A stretch of DNA of 64,000 nt from Pontibacter ummariensis (lineage in GTDB: Bacteria; Bacteroidota; Bacteroidia; Cytophagales; Hymenobacteraceae): assembly GCF_900188175.1 (NCBI RefSeq), contig NZ_FZOQ01000004.1, positions 124,001-188,000 on the forward strand, written 5' to 3'. The notes under the pieces are model-generated. The model was given only the letters and a program-made list of their open reading frames with translations. It ran no database searches and had not been told where the DNA came from. This document shows, one piece after another, positions 26,036-35,047 of the stretch. The position numbers and the translations under genes are program-made. Each line of letters starts with the position of its first letter. Within the stretch, counting starts at the first letter, position 1.

Positions 26036-26653
26036 TTAAACAGTCTGTACCGGAAGTCTTTTTTCAGCAGAGTAGATGAGCTTTGCTGCTTTTGGGGCGG
26101 GCTGTCGTTTATCCTTTGTTTCCATTATCATTACGGCCATCAAAGACCAGGCGAAGGTTGCGTACAGTCCCAGGAAAGTGCCTGTTATGGGTGTTCGTCC
26201 AAAAAGCGTCACACAGGAGGCCATCAGCAGAAACCAGCTGCCTACTGCAAGTGGCACAAAGCGCTTCCAGCCCGGTAGCTTGTTTGCCAGTGCCACTGTT
26301 ACGCCTGTTACAAACATGAGCAGGTTGCTGATGGGCCAGAACAGGTCTAGGTAGAAATATAAACCAGATTTATCCTGTGGGAAAACAAGGGCATAGGCGT
26401 TGGATGTACAGGCAATGGCTAAGGAGATCAGCAGGGCAGGTAACAGGACTTTTCCAACCAAGCTTTCGCCAGCGGCTCTCATCCGGTAAAGCGCATAAAT
26501 GCTGCACATCCAGCCCAGGAGGTAGAGGAGCCCGAAGGAACTGGAAATACTGGAGTCTCCCAAGGCATCACTTTGGGTAGCCGGAAACTGGAAGCTGATA
26601 AAGAGGAACGGTGCTCCTAGCAGGGCAATGGTTCCAAGGGTTCTGTTTTTCAT
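26036..26653 (-). CDS. Multi-spanning inner-membrane protein, unknown function
   Basis: 205 residues from the ATG at 26653. A longer start at 26716 would overlap the regulator gene and add a charged, unlikely N terminus. Six hydrophobic segments are visible, for example TIALLGAPFLFISF, LLYLLGWMCSIYALYRM, VLLPALLISLAIACTSNAYAL and YATFAWSLMAVMIM. I do not recognise the family with confidence. It is downstream of, and likely co-transcribed with, the LytTR system at 26701-28513, so it may be a target or partner of that system. Confidence 0.8.
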   Translation of the reverse strand: MKNRTLGTIALLGAPFLFISFQFPATQSDALGDSSISSSFGLLYLLGWMCSIYALYRMRAAGESLVGKVLLPALLISLAIACTSNAYALVFPQDKSGLYFYLDLFWPISNLLMFVTGVTVALANKLPGWKRFVPLAVGSWFLLMASCVTLFGRTPITGTFLGLYATFAWSLMAVMIMETKDKRQPAPKAAKLIYSAEKRLPVQTV

Positions 26654-26700
26654 AGTTTTGTGTATTAAAGGTTTAGTAATTGCTGCTTTGGGTAGTAGCC

Positions 26701-27477
26701 TCAGGCGCCCAGCCATTTCTTAAACTCTGGCCCACGGTCGCGACTCACAAGCAGTTCGTCTTTTGTCGCTGGCTGTAGCTCTGCCTTGTACTTGCCATTG
26801 AAGTGCACGTACACCTGCCTGATGGATCGTCTTTCGATCAGGTATTTGCGACTGGCCCTGAAAAAGCGCTTCGGGTCAAGCTGTTTCTCTACCTCCTCTA
26901 GTGGGTAGTCAAGTGCTAAGGAGCGCCCCTCCCTGGTTTTTAAGAAGGTGATCCTTTCTTCGCTGTAGAAGTAAGCAATGTCCTCCACGCTGATGGAGAT
27001 CAGGTGCTGCCCCTGCCGTACCAGGAAGTGCTCGCGGTACAGGTTGCTGGCGGGGGCAACAGACTTACGCAGCTCCAGTAGCAGCTCGTCTACCTGTAGG
27101 GCTTGCTTCTGCCCATAAACCTGCTTTAGTTGCCGGAACTTGTCCACGCTTTGCTGCAGGTCCTCCAGTTGGATCGGCTTGAGCAGATAGTCTACACTGT
27201 GCACCTTAAAGGCCTGCAGGGCAAACTCGTCGTAGGCCGTGGTGAAGATAACCGGGCACGTGATCTCCACTTCCCGGAATATCTCAAAGCTCTGCCCGTC
27301 TACCAGTTCAATGTCCATGAGGATGAGGTCTGGCATCGGCTGTTCCTTTAAATACTGCACGCTTTCCTCAATGCTGTCCGCTAGGCCACTGATGTTTGCC
27401 TCAGGAGCCACTTTCCTTACCATCTCCTGAATGCGCTCTACGGCAATGGCCTCGTCTTCAACTATAAATATGTTCAT
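26701..27477 (-). CDS. LytTR-family response regulator
   Basis: 258 residues. The N-terminal receiver has FIVEDEA, phospho-Asp in LILMDIELVDG, Thr in VIFTTAYDE and Lys in YLLKPIQ. The C-terminal LytTR DNA-binding domain (~residues 150-255) has FLVRQGQHLISISVEDIAYF and FFRASRKYLIERRSI. It overlaps the upstream kinase gene by 20 bp and is coupled to it. LytTR proteins usually bind pairs of direct repeats about two helical turns apart. Its target is not evident here. Confidence 0.95.
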   Translation of the reverse strand: MNIFIVEDEAIAVERIQEMVRKVAPEANISGLADSIEESVQYLKEQPMPDLILMDIELVDGQSFEIFREVEITCPVIFTTAYDEFALQAFKVHSVDYLLKPIQLEDLQQSVDKFRQLKQVYGQKQALQVDELLLELRKSVAPASNLYREHFLVRQGQHLISISVEDIAYFYSEERITFLKTREGRSLALDYPLEEVEKQLDPKRFFRASRKYLIERRSIRQVYVHFNGKYKAELQPATKDELLVSRDRGPEFKKWLGA

Positions 27478-28513
27478 GGCTGACAGGTTTAATCAAAGGT
27501 ACTTTCACACGAAAGGAGTTTTCATCACTCCGGATAATGACCTCCGGCTGGCTCAGTAGCCTGTACTTAGAGGCGATGTTGCTTAATCCCATGCCATTGG
27601 AGGGAGCTGGGTTACGCTTGGGCTGATAGTTGTTTTCTACCCGTAGCCATTCACCATCTTCCAGGCTTAGTTTGATATGTAAGGGCTTCCGCGCCGATAC
27701 CTGGTTGTGCTTCACAGCGTTCTCGACCAGCATCTGCAGGGTAAGCGGCGGGATCAGATAGCTTTCGGCGCTCTCTGTTATAGCAATTTGCAAGGAGATG
27801 CCCTGGCCGAACCGGGTTTGCAGCAGATAAAAGTAGGCTTCTGTGAACTGCAGTTCCTGTGATAGGGCGATCAGTTCTTTTTCGTTGCTTTGCAGGAGGT
27901 AGCGGTACACCTTAGACAGCTCTGCTATGAACTTTACCGCCTGCGAAGGGTCTTTCTCTACCAGCCCGGTCAGGGTGTTGAGGCTATTGAAAAGGAAATG
28001 CGGCTTCACCTGGTTTTTCAGAGACTCCAGCTGCACCATCAGGTTCACCTTCTTCAGCTCTTCTGCTTCTTTGGTAGCGGTTCTCCAGGCTTCTATAAAC
28101 AGGAGCAGTTCGTAAAAGGCAGCCACCAGTATCCCGTACAGGAACCGGTCTAAAAAACCAAAAAACAGGTATACGGCATGCGGCTCTGACTCGGGGTCTG
28201 TGAAAAAAAAGAGGAGTAAGGTCAGGGCATAAACCAGCGTATTGGCAAGTATTACAAACAAGGCCTCCTTCGCGAAGCGGTGGCCAGAAATGTAGTGGAG
28301 TGGATGACGCTTGTTAAAGTACACGACAACGGCACGCGTTGCTTCCCAGATCGTAACTGCCATCAACAGCGTTAGCAAAAGGTTCTCCAGAAGGGCAGGC
28401 CATGAGAAAGGCACTACGCCTGTCATCATATCGCTGCTGTAAAACCCGAACCGCAAGGCCGTGATGGTCAGAATACCGATTAGCCGGATACGATAGTTAT
28501 TAACAAGTTTCAC
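27458..28513 (-). CDS. LytS/YehU-type (PF06580) membrane histidine kinase
   Basis: About 351 residues from GTG 28513 (VKLVNNYRIRLIGILTI), which fits the usual start of this family. The frame is open to GTG 28567, which would add 18 residues. Four membrane helices (~1-150) lead to the His_kinase domain with the phosphorylated His in NQVKPHFLFNSLNTL, then an HATPase with LQMLVENAVKHN and NGMGLSNI. It phosphorylates the LytTR regulator encoded immediately downstream (20-bp overlap). Confidence 0.93.
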   Translation of the reverse strand: MKLVNNYRIRLIGILTITALRFGFYSSDMMTGVVPFSWPALLENLLLTLLMAVTIWEATRAVVVYFNKRHPLHYISGHRFAKEALFVILANTLVYALTLLLFFFTDPESEPHAVYLFFGFLDRFLYGILVAAFYELLLFIEAWRTATKEAEELKKVNLMVQLESLKNQVKPHFLFNSLNTLTGLVEKDPSQAVKFIAELSKVYRYLLQSNEKELIALSQELQFTEAYFYLLQTRFGQGISLQIAITESAESYLIPPLTLQMLVENAVKHNQVSARKPLHIKLSLEDGEWLRVENNYQPKRNPAPSNGMGLSNIASKYRLLSQPEVIIRSDENSFRVKVPLIKPVSHEHIYS

Positions 28514-29023
28514 TTTGTTGCTTTCTATTTTGTCTTCGATGATTACAAAGAAAGCAGAAAGAAGCACGTAAGGAAACAGAGAACCTACCGAACCGGATAA
28601 ATTGCTGTATCAGTGGTAGAAAAGGGGACCCGAGTTGACGGCGCGCCCAGGCAAAGCGTAGGTACCGGGGGCTAAGCTGGTGCAGAACAAATGCGCTTTC
28701 AGGGGGTAACAACCTAACCACCCCTGTACAGGAGGGAAATCTGCTCTGCTTTTGCTAGAGGCTTATGGTATACACAACGCACGACTGAGGTAAGATTAAT
28801 TCGCTAATGAAATTCATCCCCTGCCCCCTTCCTTATCGAAGTTCTCTACCCCTAAGGGTTACCTTCCGCTAGTCCTTCAATCTTAAGCCTTTTCATAATA
28901 CTTTCATGAAAGTACGGAAGCTGTAAAACTTGTGCTACCTATAACTACAGACTCTTTTCCTAAGGGGGCTTGCATGACAGAACAGCGAGCGCAGGCCAAT
29001 CCTACTCCCTCAACCTTTACCTC
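28514..29023. other. Gene-free interval with a perfect palindrome
   Basis: About 510 nt between the kinase start (minus) and the DUF7009-like stop (minus). A perfect 16-bp palindrome, TACTTTCATGAAAGTA, lies at 28899-28914 and looks like a dimeric regulator site. No credible ORF is seen; the 73-codon minus frame across 28500-28721 has no ribosome binding site and mostly shadows the kinase start. Confidence 0.5.
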
Positions 29024-29398
29024 TTAACAAGCGGCTTTGGGATTAGGGTAGGTACCTTCGTTATCGGCTTCCGGGGCATCCAGGCAGGCGAAGTCTTTCT
29101 CTACCAGTACTTCAACTTCCTGTCCTTTGCCGGTGTCTAGCCGGCCATTAAAGCCAACAAGGTCTGTACTGGTCCACTTCTCCGCGAGAGCTTGCGGCAC
29201 ATGCACTGTGGTGGTGTTGGCCTGAAAGCTGATAGCCAGGTCCGGCTCTGAAGAGAGTGCCAGGCTAAAGCAAAGCTGATCCTCTAGTCTTGCTCCGAAG
29301 GCTATGACTTCGGTTACTTTTCCGTCTTTTTTAAACTGATCTACTTCTGGTTGTTTTAACCGGAAGCGTATGGTGTTTCCTAAGATTCTGATTTTCAT
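29024..29398 (-). CDS. Conserved hypothetical protein (DUF7009-like)
   Basis: 124 residues (MKIRILGNTIRFRLKQPEVD...). Predicted all-beta in its first two-thirds, soluble, no signal peptide. The start resembles small Bacteroidetes proteins labelled DUF7009, whose function is unknown. The C terminus contains Cys (FACLDAPEADNEG). Monocistronic. A TTATCC-N5-GGATAA element lies ~90 bp upstream. Confidence 0.78.
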   Translation of the reverse strand: MKIRILGNTIRFRLKQPEVDQFKKDGKVTEVIAFGARLEDQLCFSLALSSEPDLAISFQANTTTVHVPQALAEKWTSTDLVGFNGRLDTGKGQEVEVLVEKDFACLDAPEADNEGTYPNPKAAC

Positions 29399-29488
29399 TT
29401 TGTGATAGACAGGGTGCAGCTTCTTTTCCTGTAAAAGACCGGAAAAGATTATTTACTTTAAAGATAAGACTTGTAGCTGTAAGTTCTC

Positions 29489-29505
29489 TTATCCTTAAGG
29501 GATAA
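29489..29505. promoter_or_regulatory. Inverted repeat TTATCC-N5-GGATAA
   Basis: A 6-bp inverted repeat with TTAAG spacer, ~91 bp upstream of the minus-strand gene starting at 29398. It is placed where an operator would be, but is short enough to be chance. Confidence 0.3.
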
Positions 29506-29688
29506 ATCATTTATCTGTTGTTCCTGACTACAACTATTCCTCGCTGCTCGTAGGAATGCGGGTACAAGTTTAGCTGTTGCCGCCTTCGGGGTAGCAACTA
29601 CAGGGGCAAGGAAAACGATGAACCCGAGGGCCTGCGGGATGCATGATTCAGCAAGTTCAGGCTGACCAGCGTTGGTTTAATTCGTGAT

Positions 29689-29889
29689 TTGCAGAACCTG
29701 TGGGTGCTCGTAAAGGAGGTAAGGCTCTGTGCTGTTACTTTACTCCAAGGTGCCTACACCTTACGTGACAGGGAACTCATCTCGGTGGTAAAGGAATGTA
29801 TTGAATCAGCAGAGCGGCAGCTGATCTGGCTGCTGTCACAAATCAAGCATTTGGGGCCGCAAGGGTTGTTAGTTGGATTATTATGTTAA
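29689..29889 (+). CDS. Possible small protein or gene remnant
   Basis: 66 codons from a TTG start, with no clear ribosome binding site. The sequence (LWVLVKEVRLCAVTLLQGAY, CIESAERQLIWLLSQIKHL) reads like a real helical protein rather than a random frame, and its stop is not in a shadow of another gene. The weak start and the surrounding gene-free 783 nt (29399-30181) suggest a decayed gene. No function can be assigned. Confidence 0.3.
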   Translation: MQNLWVLVKEVRLCAVTLLQGAYTLRDRELISVVKECIESAERQLIWLLSQIKHLGPQGLLVGLLC

Positions 29890-30114
29890 GTAAGTAGCGT
29901 TGCCAGGCTTTATAGAAGTAGAACAGGTTAAGGTTCTGCTGACAAAAGGTGAAGGTGGGGAAGGAGAGCTGGCAGAGTCCGGATACTTAACCGAGCAGGA
30001 TACGGGCTTTTTTCAGAGCAGCTTAGTTGCGGTAGTGCCTCGGGTGGACATCATGAAGTAGCGTTCGTACCTGTTAACTAAAGCTAAAGCAGGTCTGATT
30101 TTAGTAGCCTCTAT

Positions 30115-30170
30115 CCACCACAGCCAACTCACGAACCATAACTTGCCGGTTCGTGAATTGGCTGTGGTGG
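30115..30170. repeat. Long inverted repeat after the alpha/beta hydrolase gene
   Basis: Two 23-nt arms with a single mismatch (CCACCACAGCCAA... and ...TTGGCTGTGGTGG) and a 10-nt loop, 12 nt beyond the stop of the minus-strand gene. It has no T-run on either side, so it may be a weak terminator, an mRNA 3'-end stabiliser or a REP-like unit. Confidence 0.7.
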
Positions 30171-30181
30171 TTCAGGCATCA

Positions 30182-31633
30182 TTACTTCTTGCTGGTGGTA
30201 TTTAGGCTGTTCATCCAGTCTACCATGTAGGCAATTACTTCCGGTGCCACGGTCTCCTCTATCTCTCCATACTCTGGTACGCTGCCGGTTTCTGCCGTCT
30301 GAAAGAGGTGGTTCTTGTTCTCCCATCGCTTGATGCTGACCTGTTTGTTGCCCCCTTTGCGCAGGGCCTTCTCAATAAGCGGCAGGTTGTAGTGGCCTAC
30401 CTGCACGTCCTTGGTGCCGTTCATTGCCAGCACCGGACAGTTTACGCGCTGCAGCGCCTGGGTTGGCTGGTTCAGGAGTTCAGAGCGGCCGCCCGGGGTG
30501 AGAAACCAGCTAAAGTCAGTTGGCTTAATGGGGTAGCTGAGCTCCAGCTTCTTTAGGTCCTCTGCGCTCAATCTGGCCAGCGCCGGGTTAAACTTTTCCA
30601 GCTCACGAGCCAGCTTTTGTTTGGCCGCTTGAGAATCTTTTTCCGAGCGAATGACCTCAATCACCGTTTCCAGGATCTTTGTGTTCAGGGCGATTCCTTC
30701 TTTGCTGGCACCTGCCTGCGCATAAATTGCTTCGGATTGAGTGATAAGCCCTTGTGTCAGTGGCTCACCCGGGCCTGCCATCAACACGATAAAGGCTACT
30801 TCCTGGGATTGGGCTGCTGCAATCGGGGCTATCTCCGCACCCAGGCTATGGCCGACCAAACCTACCTTCTGTGCATCCACTTCTTTTCTGGTTTTCAGGT
30901 AAGCTACCCCTGCCAGGGCATCACGGGCGTGGTCCTCCAGGGTGGCTGCCTCGTAGTTGCCCTCCGACTCACCCACGCCTCTGTCATCCACCCGCAACAC
31001 GGCATAACCAGCACGAGTCAGCAGGTCGGCCCACACAAGAAACACCTTGTGTCCAAAAACCGTCGCGTTTCTATCGGTTGGGCCGGAACCGGAAACGAGC
31101 ACGACGGCAGGGTGCGGGCCGGGCGCCTGGGGCAAAGTAAGGGTGCCAGCCAGCCTGACACCAGCATGCGCATTGCGGTAGCTTACTTTTTCCTCTGTAT
31201 AAGGCAGCTTACCTGTTGGCTCCTGTGGGCGCCTGGGCTTGTTTCTGGGAAGGCTGTCTACTTTTTTGAAGTTCAGGGGAAATGAGGTTGTGGCGTTTTG
31301 CGCCAGCCCGCCCTGTATTGCATCCGCACCCACTATTTTTCCCTTGTAGGTAGCGTTCAAGGACTTGATCTGTATGGTTACCTCGTCACCCTTCAGGGAG
31401 TATTCCTCAATGGCAATGTCATAAACGTTCTGGTCGATGCTGTGCATAAAGGCTTGGCCGTCCTGTTTCACTTCAATGGCAACGGTCATTTGCTGGTCGG
31501 GCTTTATTTCCAGTTTTCCGAGCCAGATGCCCTGCAGCGCCTGCTGTGTCTGGGCCTGAGCGGGTAGGACGTGAAACTGCACCAGAAGCAGGAGAAGGGA
31601 GTAAGCGAAGAGGCGGATGGATGTAAAGTTCAT
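30182..31633 (-). CDS. Secreted alpha/beta hydrolase with N-terminal beta domain
   Basis: 483 residues from the ATG at 31633; the longer frame upstream lacks signal character. Signal peptide cleavage is near LPAQAQ. Residues ~30-150 form a beta-rich domain (LQGIWLGKLEIKPDQ). The alpha/beta hydrolase domain follows, with VVLVSGSGPTDRN, nucleophile Ser in GLVGHSLGAEIAP, Asp in MNGTKDVQV and His in ENKNHLFQ. This is the acyl-peptidase/esterase-like group common in Bacteroidetes, acting in the periplasm. Monocistronic. Substrate unknown. Confidence 0.92.
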   Translation of the reverse strand: MNFTSIRLFAYSLLLLLVQFHVLPAQAQTQQALQGIWLGKLEIKPDQQMTVAIEVKQDGQAFMHSIDQNVYDIAIEEYSLKGDEVTIQIKSLNATYKGKIVGADAIQGGLAQNATTSFPLNFKKVDSLPRNKPRRPQEPTGKLPYTEEKVSYRNAHAGVRLAGTLTLPQAPGPHPAVVLVSGSGPTDRNATVFGHKVFLVWADLLTRAGYAVLRVDDRGVGESEGNYEAATLEDHARDALAGVAYLKTRKEVDAQKVGLVGHSLGAEIAPIAAAQSQEVAFIVLMAGPGEPLTQGLITQSEAIYAQAGASKEGIALNTKILETVIEVIRSEKDSQAAKQKLARELEKFNPALARLSAEDLKKLELSYPIKPTDFSWFLTPGGRSELLNQPTQALQRVNCPVLAMNGTKDVQVGHYNLPLIEKALRKGGNKQVSIKRWENKNHLFQTAETGSVPEYGEIEETVAPEVIAYMVDWMNSLNTTSKK

Positions 31634-31799
31634 TGTTTTATTTTGTTTAGGTTTGTGCATGCAGCATTTCTGGCCTTGCTGATGATACAAACCTACAGGC
31701 GGCTGTCTGCCTAAAAAAATAGGATCAACAAGCGCTGCCGCATATCCTGCCAACTTCCGGATATACCTTTTCAGCCACGTTTATCCAGCATTTTCCCAG

Positions 31800-31829
31800 T
31801 TCACATAAAAAACACTATACTTCATCCAT
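31800..31829 (+). promoter_or_regulatory. Candidate LytTR-type direct repeat before the kinase at 31888
   Basis: TTCACATAA (31800-31808) and TTCATCCAT (31821-31829) start 21 bp apart, the spacing typical of LytTR sites. TATCTTTA (31858-31865), one base off TAnnTTTG, follows. The repeats are imperfect, so this is only suggestive. Confidence 0.35.
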
Positions 31830-31887
31830 TCCGCTGTCTCGGAACAGAGCAGTTGCTTATCTTTAGCTGTTCTAACACAGTTCATCC

Positions 31888-32925
31888 ATGTTCCGGAGCA
31901 AGTACATCGCGCCACTTATACATCTTCTTGTCTGGCTGCTCGGCTATCTGGCCGTTGTGTCCTGGGTAAACACCTTGGGGAACTTCCGGAGTGCCGATCA
32001 TACGCTCTTTCTGCCTGTTACGCTGGGCACGCTGGTGAACGTTTGCCTTTTTTACACGACCTCGCTCTTCCTTATTCCGGAGTATTTTGCCACGCGGCGG
32101 ACAGCAGTTTTCCTGCTAAAGCTGTTATTGCTGTTGTTGGGCCTCACGCTGCTGGAGACTGTGGTAGACCATCTCTTCTTCGTGAATTATTACTCCACTG
32201 AAGAGGAAACTCTGGGTACGCAGTTCCTCCTGAACATCCTGTTTAACTTTATGGTGCTCTCGCTTGCCCTGGGCTATGGCTTTACCCGGAGCTGGTTCCG
32301 GAACGAGAAGCAGCGGCAGCAACTAAAGCAGGAGATGCTACAGGCAGAACTCAATTTCCTGAAGGCCCAGGTAAACCCTCATTTCCTGTTCAATGTGCTG
32401 AACATGGCCTTTTCCAGCGCCGCCCGGAGCGGGGATGAGCGGACGGCCGGGATTATTGAGAAGCTGGCGAACCTGATGCGCTACATGCTGTACGAAAGCA
32501 ATGTGGACAGCATTGAGCTGAGCCGGGAGGTCGATTACCTCGAAAGCTTTATCGAGTTGCAGAAGCTGCGCCTTTCTTCTGAAATAAAGGGGGCGATCAG
32601 GTTCTGTGTGACGGGTGACTGTAGCCGGGTTAGGATTGCACCCTTGCTTTTGATCCCCTTTGTGGAGAACGCCTTTAAGCACGGTATCCGGCTGGATAAG
32701 CCTTCCGATATCCTGATCCAACTGGAAGTAGCGGAGGAGGCCCTGCGCTTTCGGGTAGAGAATGCCATTGCACAAACGCAGCAATCGCCGGAGCGGAAAG
32801 TGGGCGGGGTAGGGCTGGAAAACGTGCGAAAGCGGCTGGCCCTGCTGTACCCTGGCAGGCATGAGCTGCAGACCTACCAGCAGGGAGATACATTCATTTC
32901 ATCGCTAACGCTTACCTTAAAATAA
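31888..32925 (+). CDS. LytS/YehU-type (PF06580) membrane histidine kinase
   Basis: 345 residues. Four membrane helices occupy ~10-145 (LIHLLVWLLGYLAVVSWV and others). A short coiled coil then leads to the His_kinase domain with phospho-His in QVNPHFLFNVLNM, N-box FVENAFKHGI and glycine loop GGVGLENVRKRL. It pairs with the LytTR regulator that starts 4 bp after its stop. Confidence 0.94.
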   Translation: MFRSKYIAPLIHLLVWLLGYLAVVSWVNTLGNFRSADHTLFLPVTLGTLVNVCLFYTTSLFLIPEYFATRRTAVFLLKLLLLLLGLTLLETVVDHLFFVNYYSTEEETLGTQFLLNILFNFMVLSLALGYGFTRSWFRNEKQRQQLKQEMLQAELNFLKAQVNPHFLFNVLNMAFSSAARSGDERTAGIIEKLANLMRYMLYESNVDSIELSREVDYLESFIELQKLRLSSEIKGAIRFCVTGDCSRVRIAPLLLIPFVENAFKHGIRLDKPSDILIQLEVAEEALRFRVENAIAQTQQSPERKVGGVGLENVRKRLALLYPGRHELQTYQQGDTFISSLTLTLK

Positions 32926-32929
32926 ACCT

Positions 32930-33655
32930 ATGAAGTGCATTGTAGTAGACGATGAGCCTTTTGCCCTGGAGCTGGCCGCGGAATATGTTAAGAAAACGCC
33001 TTTCCTGGAGTTGGTAGGCACCTTTACCAATCCCTTTAAGGCACTCTCCTTTATGATGGAGCAGGAAGTGCACCTGCTTTTCCTGGACATTAACATGCCA
33101 GAGCTATCGGGGATACAACTGCTGAATTCGCTGCCGCACAAGCCAATGGTGGTTTTTACCACGGCCTACCCGGAGTATGGGGCAGAGAGCTACGAGTACA
33201 ATGCGGTTGATTATCTGCTGAAACCGATCAATTACGTGCGCTTCCTGAGGGCAGCGAACAAGGCCCTGGAGCTTTGGAACCTTAAAAAGCAGCCGCAGGC
33301 AGCAGCGACCGCCTCGGAACAGGCACCTGTAACTGCTGAAAAGGAGTACGTGCTGATCAAGAGCGGTACACAGACCTTTAAAGTAAAAGTGGAGGACATC
33401 CTTTACGTAGAGGGGGCGGGCAACTACATGTCCTTCTATACCAAGGGTAAAAAAATACTCTCGCTGCTCAGTATGAAGGAGGTGCTGGACTTATTGCCTA
33501 ACGACCAGTTTGTGCGGGTGCATAAGTCCTACGTGGTTTCCCTGCGCCATCTGCAGGTAATTGAGCGCCACCAGGTGCTGGTAGAGGGAAAGCCTATTCC
33601 GCTAGGGCTCACCTACCGGGAGCAGTTTCTGGAAAAGGCCGGGAAGAAAGGCTAG
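32930..33655 (+). CDS. LytTR-family response regulator
   Basis: 241 residues. Receiver: VVDDEPFA, phospho-Asp in LLFLDINMPE, VVFTTAYPEY and Lys in YLLKPINY. A Gln/Ala-rich linker (~120-135) leads to the LytTR domain with YVEGAGNYMSFYT and FVRVHKSYVVSL. Same operon as the kinase, 4-bp gap. It is a close relative of the regulator at 49417. Confidence 0.95.
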   Translation: MKCIVVDDEPFALELAAEYVKKTPFLELVGTFTNPFKALSFMMEQEVHLLFLDINMPELSGIQLLNSLPHKPMVVFTTAYPEYGAESYEYNAVDYLLKPINYVRFLRAANKALELWNLKKQPQAAATASEQAPVTAEKEYVLIKSGTQTFKVKVEDILYVEGAGNYMSFYTKGKKILSLLSMKEVLDLLPNDQFVRVHKSYVVSLRHLQVIERHQVLVEGKPIPLGLTYREQFLEKAGKKG

Positions 33656-33694
33656 GAGAGGACCGGCACTTCAGGTAGCCATAAAACAGGCAAA

Positions 33695-34753
33695 TTATCC
33701 TTCGCTTTTGGATGAGCCTGCGGTGAAGGCTTTCACGATACCGAGGCACATGCCCAATAGCACGATTGCCCAAACAGCAAAGCTGATGTAAATGAACAGC
33801 TCTGGAATAGGTTGAAGATAGGGTGCACTCAGCGTCTTGGAGAGTTTAAAGGTAGCCACTGTATAGCCTCCAACACAGAATACCAGCGCCCAGTATTTAG
33901 GCGTATATTTCAGCGTTGTTTTCTTGATCAGGTACTTCCAGATTTCCAGCAGGACAATAACCGGGATCCACCAGGTAGCCGTGGCCCAGGCAAGCAGGCT
34001 AATTCCCTTAATAAAAGGAAGAAAACCGGTAAAACCAGTCGTGCTGCTTATGTGCTGCATAAAGAATGCCCCTGCCAGTGCGGTAATGCCCACAGCCCCT
34101 TCATTCACCCAATAGGGAGGGGTGATTTCCCGGGGAGTGGTCGGGAAAAAGGTCAGGCGATAGACGATGAGCGTGATCAGGATAACATAAAGCATAAGGC
34201 CCAGCAGCCACATGGAGAGGGTAAAGAACAACACCTGCTCCGGGGGAAAGGGTAAATGCCTGGTCAGCAGCGTACCCAGGATGGCGATGGACTGGGTGGC
34301 TACCACAATAAGCAACCATACCCCGCTGATTCCCTTCTTCAGCGAGGGCTTATCCGATTTGGTGGCGGTCATCAAAAAGAACGCGTAGATCAGCAACACC
34401 CAGGTACCGAGACCAAACCAGAAAAGGACACTGGCCGGCGCAAAGCTTTGTTTTTGCTGTACATACTGTACGCCCAGGATACAGGTGCCCGCCACTAAAG
34501 AGAAGAAGCCTGCTGCCTTCTTAAAAGAAGTAAGATCGGCTATAAAGCGCTTATAAAAGAACAGGATGCGGGAGAGCAGCAGCAAAAGCAGGATTGCAAA
34601 TACTACGTTATTCGCCCAGAACAGCATTTCGCTTACTGTAGGAAAGCCCAGCATGTTTGCGCCTAAAGACACGATGCCGGTAGCCATAACCAGTGCAAAA
34701 TAGGCTGGACTCAGCCCCTTAACTTCTTGTTTTACGGTAGAGAGAAAACTCAT
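33695..34753 (-). CDS. TDT/SLAC1-family transporter (TehA-like)
   Basis: 352 residues with ten hydrophobic segments and the tellurite-resistance/dicarboxylate transporter start LSPAYFALVMATGIVSLG. The family (TehA, Mae1, SLAC1) moves anions such as C4-dicarboxylates, sulfite or chloride across the inner membrane. Convergent with the LytTR regulator gene, 39 bp between stops. The substrate cannot be read from the sequence. Confidence 0.9.
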   Translation of the reverse strand: MSFLSTVKQEVKGLSPAYFALVMATGIVSLGANMLGFPTVSEMLFWANNVVFAILLLLLLSRILFFYKRFIADLTSFKKAAGFFSLVAGTCILGVQYVQQKQSFAPASVLFWFGLGTWVLLIYAFFLMTATKSDKPSLKKGISGVWLLIVVATQSIAILGTLLTRHLPFPPEQVLFFTLSMWLLGLMLYVILITLIVYRLTFFPTTPREITPPYWVNEGAVGITALAGAFFMQHISSTTGFTGFLPFIKGISLLAWATATWWIPVIVLLEIWKYLIKKTTLKYTPKYWALVFCVGGYTVATFKLSKTLSAPYLQPIPELFIYISFAVWAIVLLGMCLGIVKAFTAGSSKSEG

Positions 34754-35047
34754 GCTTTATGTCTTGTTCAGCAGCCAGGTATGTATGGCTACTTGTTTTG
34801 TTACCATATGTCTTAAGCGTGAGTATACGGTGTAAAACGGCAACGCGGTATGCTAAGGCACGTACCAAGTAAGGCAATTCCCCTACAGTGGCGAGCATAG
34901 GTGTACTGTTTGCCCGTAGCGACCTGTAATACGAGGTGGATTAGCGTTCGCAGCTACACATGAGGAAGCAGGGTTTGTTTCACTCCCATCTGTTGCCTTC
35001 GTGTTACAGGGCAGGGTAAGCAAAGAAAGAGTAGCGCTTAAATTGCT

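Noticed and set aside
30871..31285. Plus-strand ORFs opposite the alpha/beta hydrolase gene
   Set aside because: Antisense shadows of a clear secreted hydrolase.
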